Numbered from the stretch's first letter, positions 43,998 through 52,726 are shown. The stretch is 64,000 bases of DNA from Candidatus Pristimantibacillus lignocellulolyticus (GCA_023639215.1 CP097899.1:2791001-2855000), one strand, 5' to 3'. Made by a program: numbers and translations. The notes: generated from the letters alone by a model not told the origin.

Positions 43998-44611
43998 GTT
44001 CACATTCACATGTAGAAGATCATCTACCTCATGAGCCAGAAAGAGCTACGCTCGAGGGTCGTAATAAGATTACTGCCTTCTGGTTATTCCTTGGTGGTGA
44101 GACAGTACTTTTCGGTACATTATTTGCTGCATATCTAACACTTCGTAACGAAGTAAATGGTGGTATAACAGGCAATGAATTATTCAGTTTCGGCTTAGTA
44201 GCTCTTGCAACTGCACTATTACTTACTTCAAGCTTGACCAGTGTTTTTGCACTACAAGCGATGCATGCACATAATAAAAAAGCATTAGTTAATTGGTTAA
44301 TCGTAACGATGCTTCTAGGACTTGCTTTCCTAGGATTAGAAATTTATGAGTTTGTTCACTATGCACATGAAGGACATACATTCACAGCTAGTGCATTCAG
44401 TACATCGTTCTACACTTTGGTTGGTTTCCATGGTGCTCACGTAGCTTTTGGTCTATTATGGGCAGCATCGATTCTATTCCAATTGACAAGACGTGGATTG
44501 AATACAACGACAGCACCGAAAGTTTACCTATTCGGTATGTACTGGCACTTTATCGACGTAGTTTGGGTATTCATCTTCACAGTTGTTTACTTAATGGGAA
44601 AGGTGGGTTAA
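43994..44611 (+). CDS. ctaE: Cytochrome c oxidase subunit III
   Basis: A 205-residue membrane protein with five segments, as in bacterial five-helix subunit III. It contains the F-W-L-F-L-G-G-E-T-V-L-F-G-T-L-F block, the Y-E-F-V-H-Y stretch, and the conserved G-F-H-G-A-H-V-A-F-G-L and Y-W-H-F-I-D-V-V-W segments. It is part of the ctaCDEF operon, five bases before ctaF. Confidence 0.96.
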   Translation: MSSHSHVEDHLPHEPERATLEGRNKITAFWLFLGGETVLFGTLFAAYLTLRNEVNGGITGNELFSFGLVALATALLLTSSLTSVFALQAMHAHNKKALVNWLIVTMLLGLAFLGLEIYEFVHYAHEGHTFTASAFSTSFYTLVGFHGAHVAFGLLWAASILFQLTRRGLNTTTAPKVYLFGMYWHFIDVVWVFIFTVVYLMGKVG

Positions 44612-44615
44612 TAAA

Positions 44616-44936
44616 ATGGCAAGTAGTCCAACGACTTCTAATCATTCAAACGCGAAGCAAACGAGGCCAGAAGGCTCCAAAAAGCATATTATTGCGTTTA
44701 TCTTTTCCATTCTGTTAACATTCATCTCTTTCGCTCTAGTAATGGCTGGTGAGATCAATACTGATTTCATCTACATCATGCTAGTTGTACTTGCAATACT
44801 ACAAGTATTCGTTCAGATGGCATTTTGGATGCATATGAAAGATCGTGGTCACACTTTCGCTATAATTGCGATATTAACAGGTGTTATCGTCGTATTTACT
44901 TGTATTATTATGGCGTTGTACTGGACTAGATGGTAG
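44616..44936 (+). CDS. ctaF: Cytochrome c oxidase subunit IV (CtaF type)
   Basis: A 106-residue protein with three membrane segments and the COX4_pro pattern (H-I-I-A-F-I-F-S-I-L-L-T, V-L-A-I-L-Q-V-F-V-Q-M-A-F-W-M-H-M, then a terminal helix ending Y-W-T-R-W). The N-terminal 25 residues are polar. It is the last gene before an internal terminator. Confidence 0.94.
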   Translation: MASSPTTSNHSNAKQTRPEGSKKHIIAFIFSILLTFISFALVMAGEINTDFIYIMLVVLAILQVFVQMAFWMHMKDRGHTFAIIAILTGVIVVFTCIIMALYWTRW

Positions 44937-44962
44937 AATGGAAGTAATAACTAATTAAGTGA

Positions 44963-44988
44963 AAGAGGGTCCTTAATTGGACCCTCTT
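44963..44988 (+). terminator. Terminator between ctaF and ctaG
   Basis: AAGAGGGTCC pairs perfectly with GGACCCTCTT around a 6-nt loop, followed by ATTTTG. It suggests ctaG is expressed at a lower level or separately. Confidence 0.85.
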
Positions 44989-45034
44989 ATTTTGTAGCTA
45001 TCGATGATGTGTTGCATAAGAAAGGAGCTTTAAC

Positions 45035-45952
45035 ATGTTCGGCTTACAATATTTTAGTTTTCAAGCAATATGGAGTCCGATGTTTCTATTTGCTACAATC
45101 GCAGTCGTTATCGCTTATTTGTACATAATAGGACCATGGCGTGAGAAACATTATCCTATGGAAAAAAAAGTATCAGGTGGACAAATCGCTTTATTTATTT
45201 CAGCAGCACTACTGTATTACATAACGAATGGTGGACCATCCAGCTTACTAGGGCATATCATGTTCTCATTCCATATGGTAAATATGTCGATCTCTTATCT
45301 GATCGTGCCTCCAATGGTATTAGCATCAGTTCCTTCATTTGTTTGGAAAAAAGTGTTTTCAGCTCCTATGTGGCAAAAGTTTAAATTTCTTATGCATCCG
45401 ATCGTTACGCTTATTCTTTTCAATATGACATTTTCTGTATATCATATCCCAGTTATTCATGACTATGTTATGACCCATTACACAGTGCATAATATATACT
45501 ACGTAGTGATGCTGATCATGGCATTTATGATGTGGTGGCATGTTATTACGCCTGTTAAAGAGTGGGCCAAGCTTGCGCATGTGAAAAAGATGGCCTATAT
45601 TTTCGCTAATGGTGTATTACTTACGCCAGCATGTGCGCTTATTATTTTCACGAATGCTTCATTGTACGCGATCTATAATGATCCTGAAGTATGGGTTCAA
45701 GCTATGGGGTATTGCGTACCTGGAGATACTAGCTTCTTACTTGAGCAATTTGAAGGTCCGCAATTTTTCAATATGTTCACTGTCATTGAAGACCAGCAAA
45801 CAGGTGGAATCATTATGAAGTTAGTACAAGAGGTTACTTACGGCGTACTACTTGGATTTGTATTCCGTGACTGGTTCAACAAAGAACATAAGCAAGAGGA
45901 TCTTGATGCAAAGCTGTTGAAAGATGCTATGTTAGTGAATCAAAATAAATAA
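45035..45952 (+). CDS. ctaG: Cytochrome c oxidase assembly factor CtaG
   Basis: A 305-residue protein with about seven membrane segments of the caa3_CtaG family. Conserved residues include G-H-I-M-F-S-F-H-M-V-N-M-S, P-P-M-V-L-A-S-V-P, H-D-Y-V-M-T-H and M-M-W-W-H-V-I-T-P-V. In bacilli it helps assemble the caa3 oxidase, probably in CuB delivery. The gene sits directly after ctaCDEF as in B. subtilis, with AAGGAGCT upstream. Confidence 0.94.
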   Translation: MFGLQYFSFQAIWSPMFLFATIAVVIAYLYIIGPWREKHYPMEKKVSGGQIALFISAALLYYITNGGPSSLLGHIMFSFHMVNMSISYLIVPPMVLASVPSFVWKKVFSAPMWQKFKFLMHPIVTLILFNMTFSVYHIPVIHDYVMTHYTVHNIYYVVMLIMAFMMWWHVITPVKEWAKLAHVKKMAYIFANGVLLTPACALIIFTNASLYAIYNDPEVWVQAMGYCVPGDTSFLLEQFEGPQFFNMFTVIEDQQTGGIIMKLVQEVTYGVLLGFVFRDWFNKEHKQEDLDAKLLKDAMLVNQNK

Positions 45953-45975
45953 GATAGACTAGGGGAGGTCAATCA

Positions 45976-46446
45976 ATGGATCAGCATCAATTCGAAATAT
46001 TACCCGCAATTAGCACCTTCTTTATTGCACTTAGTGCGATACTAGTTGCCATTGGCTGGAAATTAATACTGAATAAGAAGCGAGAAGAACATCAAAAAAT
46101 GATGTTCTGGGCAGCAATAACAGCGATCATCTTCTTTATTATTTATGCTTCACGTACTATTTTTGTAGGTAATACAACTTGGGGTGGACCAGATAGTTTG
46201 AAGACGATATATCTAATCTTCTTATTCTTCCACATTGTATTAGCGACGGTAGCAGCAGTCTTTGGGATTACTACATTGACGCTTGGTTATAAGAAAAAGT
46301 ATTCGAAGCATCGTAAGATTGGTAGAGTAACAGCAGTTATTTGGTTCATAACCGCTATTACTGGTGTGACGGTATATTGCTTACTATACCTATTATATCC
46401 AGGTGGGCATACAGAGCCATTTATTGATGCATTGTTCAGACAATAG
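45976..46446 (+). CDS. DUF420 membrane protein
   Basis: A 156-residue protein with four membrane segments and the DUF420 pattern: L-P-A-I-S-T-F-F-I-A-L-S-A at the start, R-E-E-H-Q-K-M-M in the loop, and I-Y-L-I-F-L-F-F-H-I-V-L-A later. The S-K-H-R-K-I-G-R segment precedes the last helices. Members (YozB of B. subtilis) are often linked to heme-copper oxidases. It is 23 bp downstream of ctaG, so probably co-transcribed. The function is unproven. Confidence 0.88.
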   Translation: MDQHQFEILPAISTFFIALSAILVAIGWKLILNKKREEHQKMMFWAAITAIIFFIIYASRTIFVGNTTWGGPDSLKTIYLIFLFFHIVLATVAAVFGITTLTLGYKKKYSKHRKIGRVTAVIWFITAITGVTVYCLLYLLYPGGHTEPFIDALFRQ

Positions 46447-46459
46447 TTCTCAACAAAGA

Positions 46460-46503
46460 ATGATCCGAGAATATTCCAAAAAGGAATTATTCTCGGATCA
46501 TTT
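46460..46503 (+). terminator. Hairpin ending the ctaG-DUF420 unit
   Basis: ATGATCCGAGAATA pairs with TATTCTCGGATCAT with small inner mismatches. Few T residues follow, so termination efficiency is uncertain. Confidence 0.65.
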
Positions 46504-46547
46504 GCGTTATAAAAGGAAAAATATGAAAAAAATTTTTGTGGAAAGTG

Positions 46548-46605
46548 TTGACAGTGTTATTTTGTGTGTATATACTGTGTATATAGATATATACAGTATA
46601 TACAC
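46548..46605 (+). promoter_or_regulatory. Sigma-A promoter with overlapping 40-bp palindromic operator for the GntR/YtrA-type regulator
   Basis: TTGACA at 46548-46553, 17 bp, then TATACT at 46571-46576. A palindrome at 46566-46605 has 18 of 20 paired positions (GTGTATATACTGT mirrored by ACAGTATATACAC) and covers the -10 box. YtrA-type GntR repressors bind TGTATA-rich palindromes of this kind, and such a regulator is the second gene of the unit. Autorepression is therefore likely. Confidence 0.75.
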
Positions 46606-46652
46606 TCTACTTCGCATAAAAGATAGGGAAAGGCAATGAGGGAGGAAGTTTG

Positions 46653-47372
46653 ATGAGTTACTGGCAAGGAGTAAGATATCTCGTTCAACAGGATATAAAA
46701 AACGCTAGATGGAAAAATCTAACGTTTATAGTTTTCATTTTGTATGTAGCCCTATTTACTTACACTTCTTTTATTGGTGCTGTTGTAGAAGGGATAGAAT
46801 TAGACTCTCTAATAACAGAGTACCTTCTGCTCATCGTTTTTTCTGGGATAGGATTAATAGCAACACATCTTTATACAATAGGTGATATGAAGCGAGATTT
46901 ACTGGCAGAGCGTCTTATCTACTGGAGGACATTACCGATCAAGCAAGATCAACTTGTATGGTCAAGAATTATTGGTGTTACGTTTTACTCTATACTTTCA
47001 ATCTTAATTTATTATGTGTTAATGATTATGGCGATGGTATTAACCGATGTTTCTTTTGAACCTCTCCCTCTTCTGTTACATGCGTTACAATTACTAGCGA
47101 TATCTTTAGTGCTGAATTTTGCTTTACTATATTGTGAAATGGTGTTCTCATTGAAAATTTATTCAATCATATGTTGGACTTATCCAATTTTATTTCTAGC
47201 ATTAGTAGTGCTCTACTATGGTTTAGCTGATTATAGTTTGCTACATGGATTGGACGTATTTGCTAGACAACAACCTTTGATCGTATTAATTGTTAGTATA
47301 GTCATTATTATAGCTTCAATTTTTATAGCCCATAAGATGATTACTCCAAAATTCAGAAAAAGAAATATATGA
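46653..47372 (+). CDS. ABC transporter membrane protein of a YtrA-controlled system
   Basis: The chosen ATG at 46653 follows GGAGGAAG; a TTG three bases earlier is also open. The 239-residue product has about six membrane segments (near 25-45, 55-80, 105-130, 140-165, 170-195 and 205-225). It contains the G-D-M-K-R-D-L-L-A-E-R cytoplasmic loop, as in ABC-2-type permeases. It has no close named family that I recognise. It is encoded with a GntR regulator and an ABC ATPase in one unit, so it is presumably the channel partner of the ATPase. Confidence 0.7.
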   Translation: MSYWQGVRYLVQQDIKNARWKNLTFIVFILYVALFTYTSFIGAVVEGIELDSLITEYLLLIVFSGIGLIATHLYTIGDMKRDLLAERLIYWRTLPIKQDQLVWSRIIGVTFYSILSILIYYVLMIMAMVLTDVSFEPLPLLLHALQLLAISLVLNFALLYCEMVFSLKIYSIICWTYPILFLALVVLYYGLADYSLLHGLDVFARQQPLIVLIVSIVIIIASIFIAHKMITPKFRKRNI

Positions 47373-47397
47373 TTACTTTCAAAGCAGGTGAATATTA

Positions 47398-47784
47398 ATG
47401 CGGCTTCCAATACAAATCAACGAGCAAAGTGCAGAGCCGCTATACTATCAAATTGAGGTACAACTTAGAGCATTGATCATTAGCGGGACATTGGTTGCAG
47501 GTACACTACTTCCGTCTATACGAGAATTAGCTTCTCAATTGAAGTGTAGTGTTATTACTATAAAACGTGTTTACAGTGATCTTGAGACTGAAGGGTTACT
47601 TCGAACGAAGCAAGGCACAGGCACCTATGTATCATTAGTTGAAGAACAGTCTCGAGAAGATCAGAAACAATCTGTTGTGTTAGAAGCGATTGATCAACTT
47701 ATGGAAGCAGCGAGGCGTGTGCAATGTTCCAAGGATGAACTAGAGCAATTACTGATGGAACGTATTCAAAAGTATGAGTTATAA
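47398..47784 (+). CDS. GntR-family transcriptional regulator, YtrA subfamily
   Basis: A 128-residue protein. Residues about 8-75 are the GntR winged helix-turn-helix (Q-I-E-V-Q-L-R-A-L-I-I-S-G-T, L-P-S-I-R-E-L-A-S-Q-L-K-C-S, T-I-K-R-V-Y-S-D-L-E-T-E-G-L-L-R-T-K-Q-G-T-G-T-Y-V). The short helical C-terminus (about 50 residues) is the YtrA-type dimerisation tail, with no ligand-binding domain. These regulators control nearby ABC transporters and usually respond to cell-envelope antibiotics. The palindrome at 46566-46605 is its likely operator. Confidence 0.92.
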   Translation: MRLPIQINEQSAEPLYYQIEVQLRALIISGTLVAGTLLPSIRELASQLKCSVITIKRVYSDLETEGLLRTKQGTGTYVSLVEEQSREDQKQSVVLEAIDQLMEAARRVQCSKDELEQLLMERIQKYEL

Positions 47785-47788
47785 AGTT

Positions 47789-47974
47789 TATGCTTTCGAA
47801 GTAACTTTTCATTGCTGAGAAGTTACTCGAAGTAGATATGAAAAGTTTGGTATATGCTTCCGATGTAACTTTTCATTGCTGAGAAGTTACTCGAAGTAGA
47901 TATGAAAAGTTAGCTATATGCTTTCGAAGCAACTTTTCATTGCTTAGTTACTCGAAGTAGATATGAAAAGTTTT
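47789..47974 (+). repeat. Three direct repeats of 64 bp with competing hairpins
   Basis: Copies begin at 47789, 47853 and 47917; the third is shortened by about six bases. In each, AACTTTTCAT can pair with ATGAAAAGTT at the end of the unit. Alternatively, GTAACTT (overlapping the same bases) can pair with AAGTTAC in the middle. The array occupies the whole space between the GntR gene and the ABC ATPase, and the last copy runs into the AGGAGG of the ATPase gene. It may act as an RNA control element, but that is inference. Confidence 0.85.
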
Positions 47975-47986
47975 AGGAGGATAGAG

Positions 47987-48892
47987 ATGGAGAAACAAGC
48001 GATTGTCGTTGCCGATATGAAAGTGATGAGAGATAGATTTACGCTTGGCCCACTGCAGTTATCTATTCCAGAAGGATATGTCACCGCAATTGTTGGTCCG
48101 AATGGATCAGGAAAAAGCACACTATTCAATTGCTTGATGAACTTTATGAAACCTAGCAAAGGGAACATTACGATTTTTGATCATCAGCTAGGACTAGAGA
48201 ACGATGATGAATTAAAGCAAAGAATTGGTTATGTTCGTGAGCTACCCTCTTCCTATGACGCATATATGCGAGGCTCAGATAAAGCTAAATTTAACTCGAG
48301 ATGGTATAGAAATTGGAATGAAACAACGTATCAAGGATTATTATCACTGCTCAACACAAGAGATGATATTCCATTGAAAAAGATGTCGAAAGGAACTAGA
48401 CGTAAGTTTGACCTCTGTCTAGCATTATCGCATCAGCCGGATCTATTAATACTAGATGAACCTTCATCGGGACTTGATCCGATTGCTTGGAAATCAATGA
48501 TAGAGACTTTACATCAATATATGGAGTCAGGCAATAAGACTATTTTAATGGCTACTCATATTGTAGATGAAGTTAAAAGATTAGCAGATTACATTATATT
48601 CCAGTATAATGGTAAAATACTAGGCTTTTATGAAAAAGACGAATTGCTTCGAAGTTGGGCGACGTATTTTGTGGAAAGTAGCGATAAGCAATTAGGTGAT
48701 ATAAGGCATGTTCCTGGCTATGTGTCGCATAAAAATAATAGCGGTCAACATCTTGAAGTAATGATCTCAAAAGCTTGGGAAGCAGAGCAATGGTTTTTGG
48801 AAAAAGGGATTAAAGTTCACACGAAGCAGCTTTTAGAGCTTGATGACATACTGCTTCAACATATAAATCAAGTTGGTCATTTTTCAAATTAA
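47987..48892 (+). CDS. ABC transporter ATPase of the YtrA-controlled system
   Basis: The chosen ATG at 47987 has AGGAGGATAG upstream and gives 301 residues. Walker A is G-P-N-G-S-G-K-S-T, the signature is degenerate (K-M-S-K-G-T-R-R-K-F), and Walker B is L-L-I-L-D-E-P-S-S-G-L-D. The switch His is in M-A-T-H-I-V-D-E. Weak signatures of this kind are common in YtrB/CcmA-like ATPases. The C-terminal 80 residues carry no recognised domain. The partner is probably the membrane protein at 46653. Confidence 0.88.
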   Translation: MEKQAIVVADMKVMRDRFTLGPLQLSIPEGYVTAIVGPNGSGKSTLFNCLMNFMKPSKGNITIFDHQLGLENDDELKQRIGYVRELPSSYDAYMRGSDKAKFNSRWYRNWNETTYQGLLSLLNTRDDIPLKKMSKGTRRKFDLCLALSHQPDLLILDEPSSGLDPIAWKSMIETLHQYMESGNKTILMATHIVDEVKRLADYIIFQYNGKILGFYEKDELLRSWATYFVESSDKQLGDIRHVPGYVSHKNNSGQHLEVMISKAWEAEQWFLEKGIKVHTKQLLELDDILLQHINQVGHFSN

Positions 48893-48910
48893 TGTAGAGG
48901 TGGGGAAATT

Positions 48911-49813
48911 GTGAATCCATTAGTAATTAACAAAGTATACAAACAGTATGCAGACAAAACAGCTGTCAACGGAGTACAATTTGAAGTCGGTCGTGGTGAA
49001 ATTTATGGTCTATTAGGAGCCAATGGTGCAGGTAAAACAACGACAATGCGTATGATTCTTGGTCTTATCTATCCTGATCAAGGACATATTCAATATAACG
49101 GTAAACCATATGACAAATCATTATTGAACAATATTGGTTATTTGCCTGAAGAGCGTGGATTGTATCCAAAGATTAAAGTAAGTGAGCAATTGGTATATCT
49201 TGCGCAGTTGAAGGGTATGTCAGCTAAAGATGCTGATCGTAGTTTGAAAGAATGGTTGGAACGTTTCGGTGTTCCTGAAAATTACAATAAACGTGTTGAG
49301 GAATTATCGAAAGGTAATCAACAAAAGATTCAATTTATATCCGCTATTATTCATAAACCACAATTTCTTATTATGGACGAAGCATTCAGTGGGCTAGATC
49401 CTGTTAACGTAGAATTATTGAAAGCAACAGTGAAAGAGTTACGTGATGAGGGTGCAAGTATCGTATTCTCAACTCACCGCATGGAACATGTTGAGGAGTT
49501 ATGCCGTAACATTACTATTTTACATCGTTCGAATGAAGTCGTTAAAGGTAATGTGAAAGAGATTAAGAGTAGATTCCCGAAAGAAAAAGTGTTACTTTCC
49601 ACAGACAAAGAAGTAACAGGTCTTGAACATATTGAAGGTGTGAAAGCAATTCATCGTCATGAGAATGGTCTTGAAATTGAAATAGAACGTGAAGACGTTG
49701 CAAAACGCATTTTGAATCATGCATTGGCTCAGTCAGACATTCAACATTTCCAATTAAAGGAACCTACTTTGAACGAAATCTTTATTAGATCGGTTGGTGA
49801 AGCACATGAATAA
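48911..49813 (+). CDS. ABC exporter ATPase (NatA-like, with DUF4162 tail)
   Basis: The GTG start follows GAGGTGGGG. The 300-residue ATPase has Walker A G-A-N-G-A-G-K-T-T-T, Q-loop L-P-E-E-R-G-L, signature L-S-K-G-N-Q-Q-K and Walker B L-I-M-D-E-A-F-S-G-L-D. The A-F in place of P-T in the D-E-A-F motif and the C-terminal DUF4162-like domain are typical of NatA/YhaQ exporters. It overlaps the permease gene by eight bases. The group exports sodium or drugs; the substrate here is unknown. Confidence 0.92.
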   Translation: MNPLVINKVYKQYADKTAVNGVQFEVGRGEIYGLLGANGAGKTTTMRMILGLIYPDQGHIQYNGKPYDKSLLNNIGYLPEERGLYPKIKVSEQLVYLAQLKGMSAKDADRSLKEWLERFGVPENYNKRVEELSKGNQQKIQFISAIIHKPQFLIMDEAFSGLDPVNVELLKATVKELRDEGASIVFSTHRMEHVEELCRNITILHRSNEVVKGNVKEIKSRFPKEKVLLSTDKEVTGLEHIEGVKAIHRHENGLEIEIEREDVAKRILNHALAQSDIQHFQLKEPTLNEIFIRSVGEAHE

Positions 49814-51110
49814 TTTCATGACGGTAGTTCGGTTTACATTATTCAATAAATTAAAAGGGAAACCTTTCTTAATCTCTACTATTGTATTTTTGCTTATTAT
49901 TTCAGCAGTCGTTCATATTCCATTTATTATTGATCAGTTTGATTCAGAAGATAAAGTTAAAACAATTGGTTATTCGCAAAGTACGAATAATGAATTAGCC
50001 GCAACGACAGGTAAGCAGCTACAAGAGTACTTTACTGCTAGTGGTAATAGTAGTTTCGAATTCAAAGGGTTTGCTTCTACAGGCGATGCTACTAAAGATG
50101 AAGAGCAACTGAAGAAAGCATTGAATGATGGTGAACTATACAGTTATATCGTATTTGGTGAAGTAACGGATAGTGGTTTCCCAGAAATCATTGTGAAGAG
50201 TGAGAAGTTAATGGAGTTCTCGATTGCCTCTCAGATCGAAACTGGACTTCAAGTCATTAGACAACAAACGATCCTATCTCAGTCAGGTCTTACTGATGAT
50301 CAATGGAAACAGCTTCAAGCGCCTATCGTTATTGATTCTGTACAAATTGGCGCAGGTACATCAGGTGAAGCAGAAGGTAAAAATGCATCAGAGCAAGGCG
50401 TAAATATGGTTGTAATTAATTTCATTATTATTTTCCTATTCATGGCGGTTATGATCTCTGGTCAGATGATTGCTGCGGAAGTAACAGCTGAGAAGAGTTC
50501 GCGTGTCATGGAGGTTCTCATTACAAGTGTGTCTCCACTGACAAGTATGTTTGGTAAAATAACAGGTATGTTCCTACTTGTTCTGTCTCAACTAGCTCTA
50601 TACATTGGCGTTGGATTAATCAATCTTAATCTACCACATAATAAAAATGTACTTGCAGGATTCGATATTGATCTATCACTAGTTGATCCGATGCTAATCG
50701 TATTTGCGGTACTGTATTTCTTAACTGGATTCTTCTTATTCGCAACACTTTATGCGGCTTTAGGTTCTATCGTAAGTAGAACTGAAGATTTAGGTCAAGC
50801 GGTAATGCCGATGACATTTATCTCATTAGCTGGTTTCTATATCGCAATATTCAGCATTTCTACACCAGATAGTTTACTAGTGAAAATCTGTAGCTTTATT
50901 CCATTGTTCTCACCATTCGTTATGATATTACGTATTGGATTAACTGATACACCAATTTGGGAAGTATTGTTATCACTAGGTATTCTAGTCGTTACAATCT
51001 ACTTGACGGTATTGCTATCTGCTAAAATCTATCGTACTGGTGTATTGATGTACGGTAAACGCCCAAGCTGGAAAGAGCTTCGTAAAGCAATGAAAGCTTA
51101 CAAAATCTAA
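49806..51110 (+). CDS. ABC-2-type exporter permease (NatB/YhaP-like)
   Basis: The chosen ATG at 49806 overlaps the ATPase stop; an in-frame TTG at 49794 is less likely. The 434-residue protein has a first membrane segment near residue 20-45 and an extracytoplasmic domain of about 150 residues. About six segments follow from residue 200, with the conserved E-K-S-S-R-V-M-E-V-L-I-T-S-V-S-P motif of the ABC-2 membrane family and G-K-I-T-G-M. It partners the NatA-like ATPase. Confidence 0.92.
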   Translation: MNNFMTVVRFTLFNKLKGKPFLISTIVFLLIISAVVHIPFIIDQFDSEDKVKTIGYSQSTNNELAATTGKQLQEYFTASGNSSFEFKGFASTGDATKDEEQLKKALNDGELYSYIVFGEVTDSGFPEIIVKSEKLMEFSIASQIETGLQVIRQQTILSQSGLTDDQWKQLQAPIVIDSVQIGAGTSGEAEGKNASEQGVNMVVINFIIIFLFMAVMISGQMIAAEVTAEKSSRVMEVLITSVSPLTSMFGKITGMFLLVLSQLALYIGVGLINLNLPHNKNVLAGFDIDLSLVDPMLIVFAVLYFLTGFFLFATLYAALGSIVSRTEDLGQAVMPMTFISLAGFYIAIFSISTPDSLLVKICSFIPLFSPFVMILRIGLTDTPIWEVLLSLGILVVTIYLTVLLSAKIYRTGVLMYGKRPSWKELRKAMKAYKI

Positions 51111-51181
51111 TTCATGTACCCATATTTAAATGAAGGACTGCTAGGAGACATGCATACATCAATAAAGAAGGATGGTACAAC

Positions 51182-51670
51182 ATGTTAGAACAATTTTTAC
51201 AAGAGTTGCAAGATTCAAATCCGATATTACAATTCATTGGGGTTATGATTGTGGCAATGATCCCTTTTATCGAAGGATATTTTGCAGTACCTGTTGGGAT
51301 TGCAATTGGATTCTCTGCAGTGATGACAATAGTAGCTGCAATAGTTGGAAACTGGATTTCAGTTATGGTTGTTATTCTGGCCAGTGATCGTTTTAAGCAG
51401 TGGTTACAAGGTAGAAAAACATCTGAACGTAAACAAGAAAAACAAAACAAACGTTTAGAACGAGGACAGAAACTATTCCATAAGTTTGGTGTTCCCGGAG
51501 TGTCACTCCTTGGTCCGTTGTTGATCGGGGATCATCTAGCTGCTTTAATATGTATTGCGTCAGGTGCATCCAAAAGATACGTGATTATTTGGCAAACGAT
51601 TGCTATTGTAGTATGGGCTGTTGGAATGGGAATTTTAGTGCTGTTAGGAATTAATATTGTAAAGTATTAA
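51182..51670 (+). CDS. Small multidrug-export-family membrane protein (Sm_multidrug_ex)
   Basis: A 162-residue protein with four hydrophobic segments. The conserved P-F-I-E-G-Y-F-A-V-P-V-G-I motif lies in the first re-entrant region, and F-G-V-P-G-V-S-L-L-G-P in the second resembles the SNARE-associated/DedA-type membrane fold. A basic cytoplasmic loop (about 75-100) separates them. Despite the family name, drug export has not been shown for most members. It is a single gene with its own terminator. Confidence 0.82.
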   Translation: MLEQFLQELQDSNPILQFIGVMIVAMIPFIEGYFAVPVGIAIGFSAVMTIVAAIVGNWISVMVVILASDRFKQWLQGRKTSERKQEKQNKRLERGQKLFHKFGVPGVSLLGPLLIGDHLAALICIASGASKRYVIIWQTIAIVVWAVGMGILVLLGINIVKY

Positions 51671-51720
51671 CGCTAATTTTGGTCAATACTACTGTTTAAG
51701 AAAATATTTGAATGTTTAAT

Positions 51721-51757
51721 AAACCCCTTGATTCTTATGGAAGAATCAAGGGGTTTT
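51721..51757 (+). terminator. Terminator after the small export-family gene
   Basis: AACCCCTTGATTCTT pairs perfectly with AAGAATCAAGGGGTT around a 4-nt loop and runs into T residues. Confidence 0.93.
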
Positions 51758-52078
51758 CGTATAGTAAGATTCATGTGGAGGGTACGGAGAGAGAGTGCCG
51801 TTAGCTGGAAACCCCTATAGCTTTCATAACCAAATTTGGTGAGAATATGATAACTATGTAATTCTTAAGTGGTTTAATATTACCATTTTTTTGAATTATA
51901 TTTAATTAGTATAGGCAAATCTTTAATTAATTCAATGTTATGTAAGCGTTTACTTTATATAATCTACATAGAAAGGAGGCACAATTAGAAGCTCACAGAA
52001 TATGAAACAAATAAGTAATCTACTTCAAGAGAAACAACTTACAGCTGGTAGGTAGGTAGTATCAAATCTAAGTATTAT
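51758..52078 (+). promoter_or_regulatory. Upstream region of the xylanase gene with a strong cre site
   Basis: TGTAAGCGTTTACT at 51941-51954 matches 13 of 14 positions of the CcpA cre consensus, indicating glucose repression of the xylanase. AAAGGAGG at 51971-51978 is an orphan ribosome-site-like motif, and a 17-codon frame at 52001-52054 (ATG start) is not well placed for it. Nothing else is recognised. Confidence 0.65.
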
Positions 52079-52090
52079 AGGAGGATGATT

Positions 52091-52726
52091 ATGTTTAAGT
52101 TCAAAAAGACATTCTTGAGTTTAGCGATTGTAGCTTCAATGAGTTTTGGTTTGATTGGTGCATCTTCAAGTGCAGCGACAGATTACTATCAGAATTGGAC
52201 TGACGGTGGTGGAACAGTAAATGCAACAAACGGAGCTGGTGGTAACTACAGTGTAAACTGGAGTAATACCGGTAATTTTGTTGTTGGTAAAGGATGGAAT
52301 GTTGGATCACCAACTCGGACAGTCTATTATAATGCAGGAGTTTGGGCTCCATCAGGCAATGGATATCTGACTCTTTACGGGTGGACAAGAAACTCACTTA
52401 TTGAATATTACGTTGTCGATAGTTGGGGTACTTATCGACCTACTGGAACGTATAAAGGTAGCGTGAACAGTGATGGTGGCACCTATGATATATATACTAC
52501 GACTCGCTATAATGCACCTTCCATTGACGGTACACAAACTTTCACTCAGTACTGGAGTGTACGACAGTCCAAAAGACCGACAGGTAGCAATGTTGCTATA
52601 ACTTTTGGAAACCATGTTAACGCGTGGAAAAATGTTGGTATGCATCTTGGGTATAGTTGGTCTTACCAGGTTATGGCGACAGAAGGTTATCAAAGTAGTG
52701 GTAGTTCTAACGTAACGGTTTGGTAA
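52091..52726 (+). CDS. xynA: Endo-1,4-beta-xylanase, glycoside hydrolase family 11
   Basis: The chosen ATG at 52091 is six bases after AGGAGG. The 211-residue precursor has a signal peptide ending S-S-A-A-T, leaving a single GH11 jelly-roll domain, the size of B. subtilis XynA. The catalytic Glu residues are Glu105 (nucleophile, in L-I-E-Y-Y-V-V-D-S-W-G) and Glu198 (acid/base, in M-A-T-E-G-Y-Q-S-S-G). The thumb motif is P-S-I-D-G-T-Q-T-F-T-Q-Y-W-S-V-R. It is secreted to cut xylan chains. A cre site lies 137 bp upstream. Confidence 0.97.
   Translation: MFKFKKTFLSLAIVASMSFGLIGASSSAATDYYQNWTDGGGTVNATNGAGGNYSVNWSNTGNFVVGKGWNVGSPTRTVYYNAGVWAPSGNGYLTLYGWTRNSLIEYYVVDSWGTYRPTGTYKGSVNSDGGTYDIYTTTRYNAPSIDGTQTFTQYWSVRQSKRPTGSNVAITFGNHVNAWKNVGMHLGYSWSYQVMATEGYQSSGSSNVTVW

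Noticed and set aside
46403..46639. A 78-codon open frame between the DUF420 gene and the ABC operon.
   Set aside because: It begins inside the DUF420 gene and runs through a hairpin, the sigma-A promoter and the 40-bp palindrome; its translation is dominated by operator sequence.
47789..47974. CRISPR-like array (three 64-bp units).
   Set aside because: The repeats are directly adjacent with no unique spacers and there are no cas genes.
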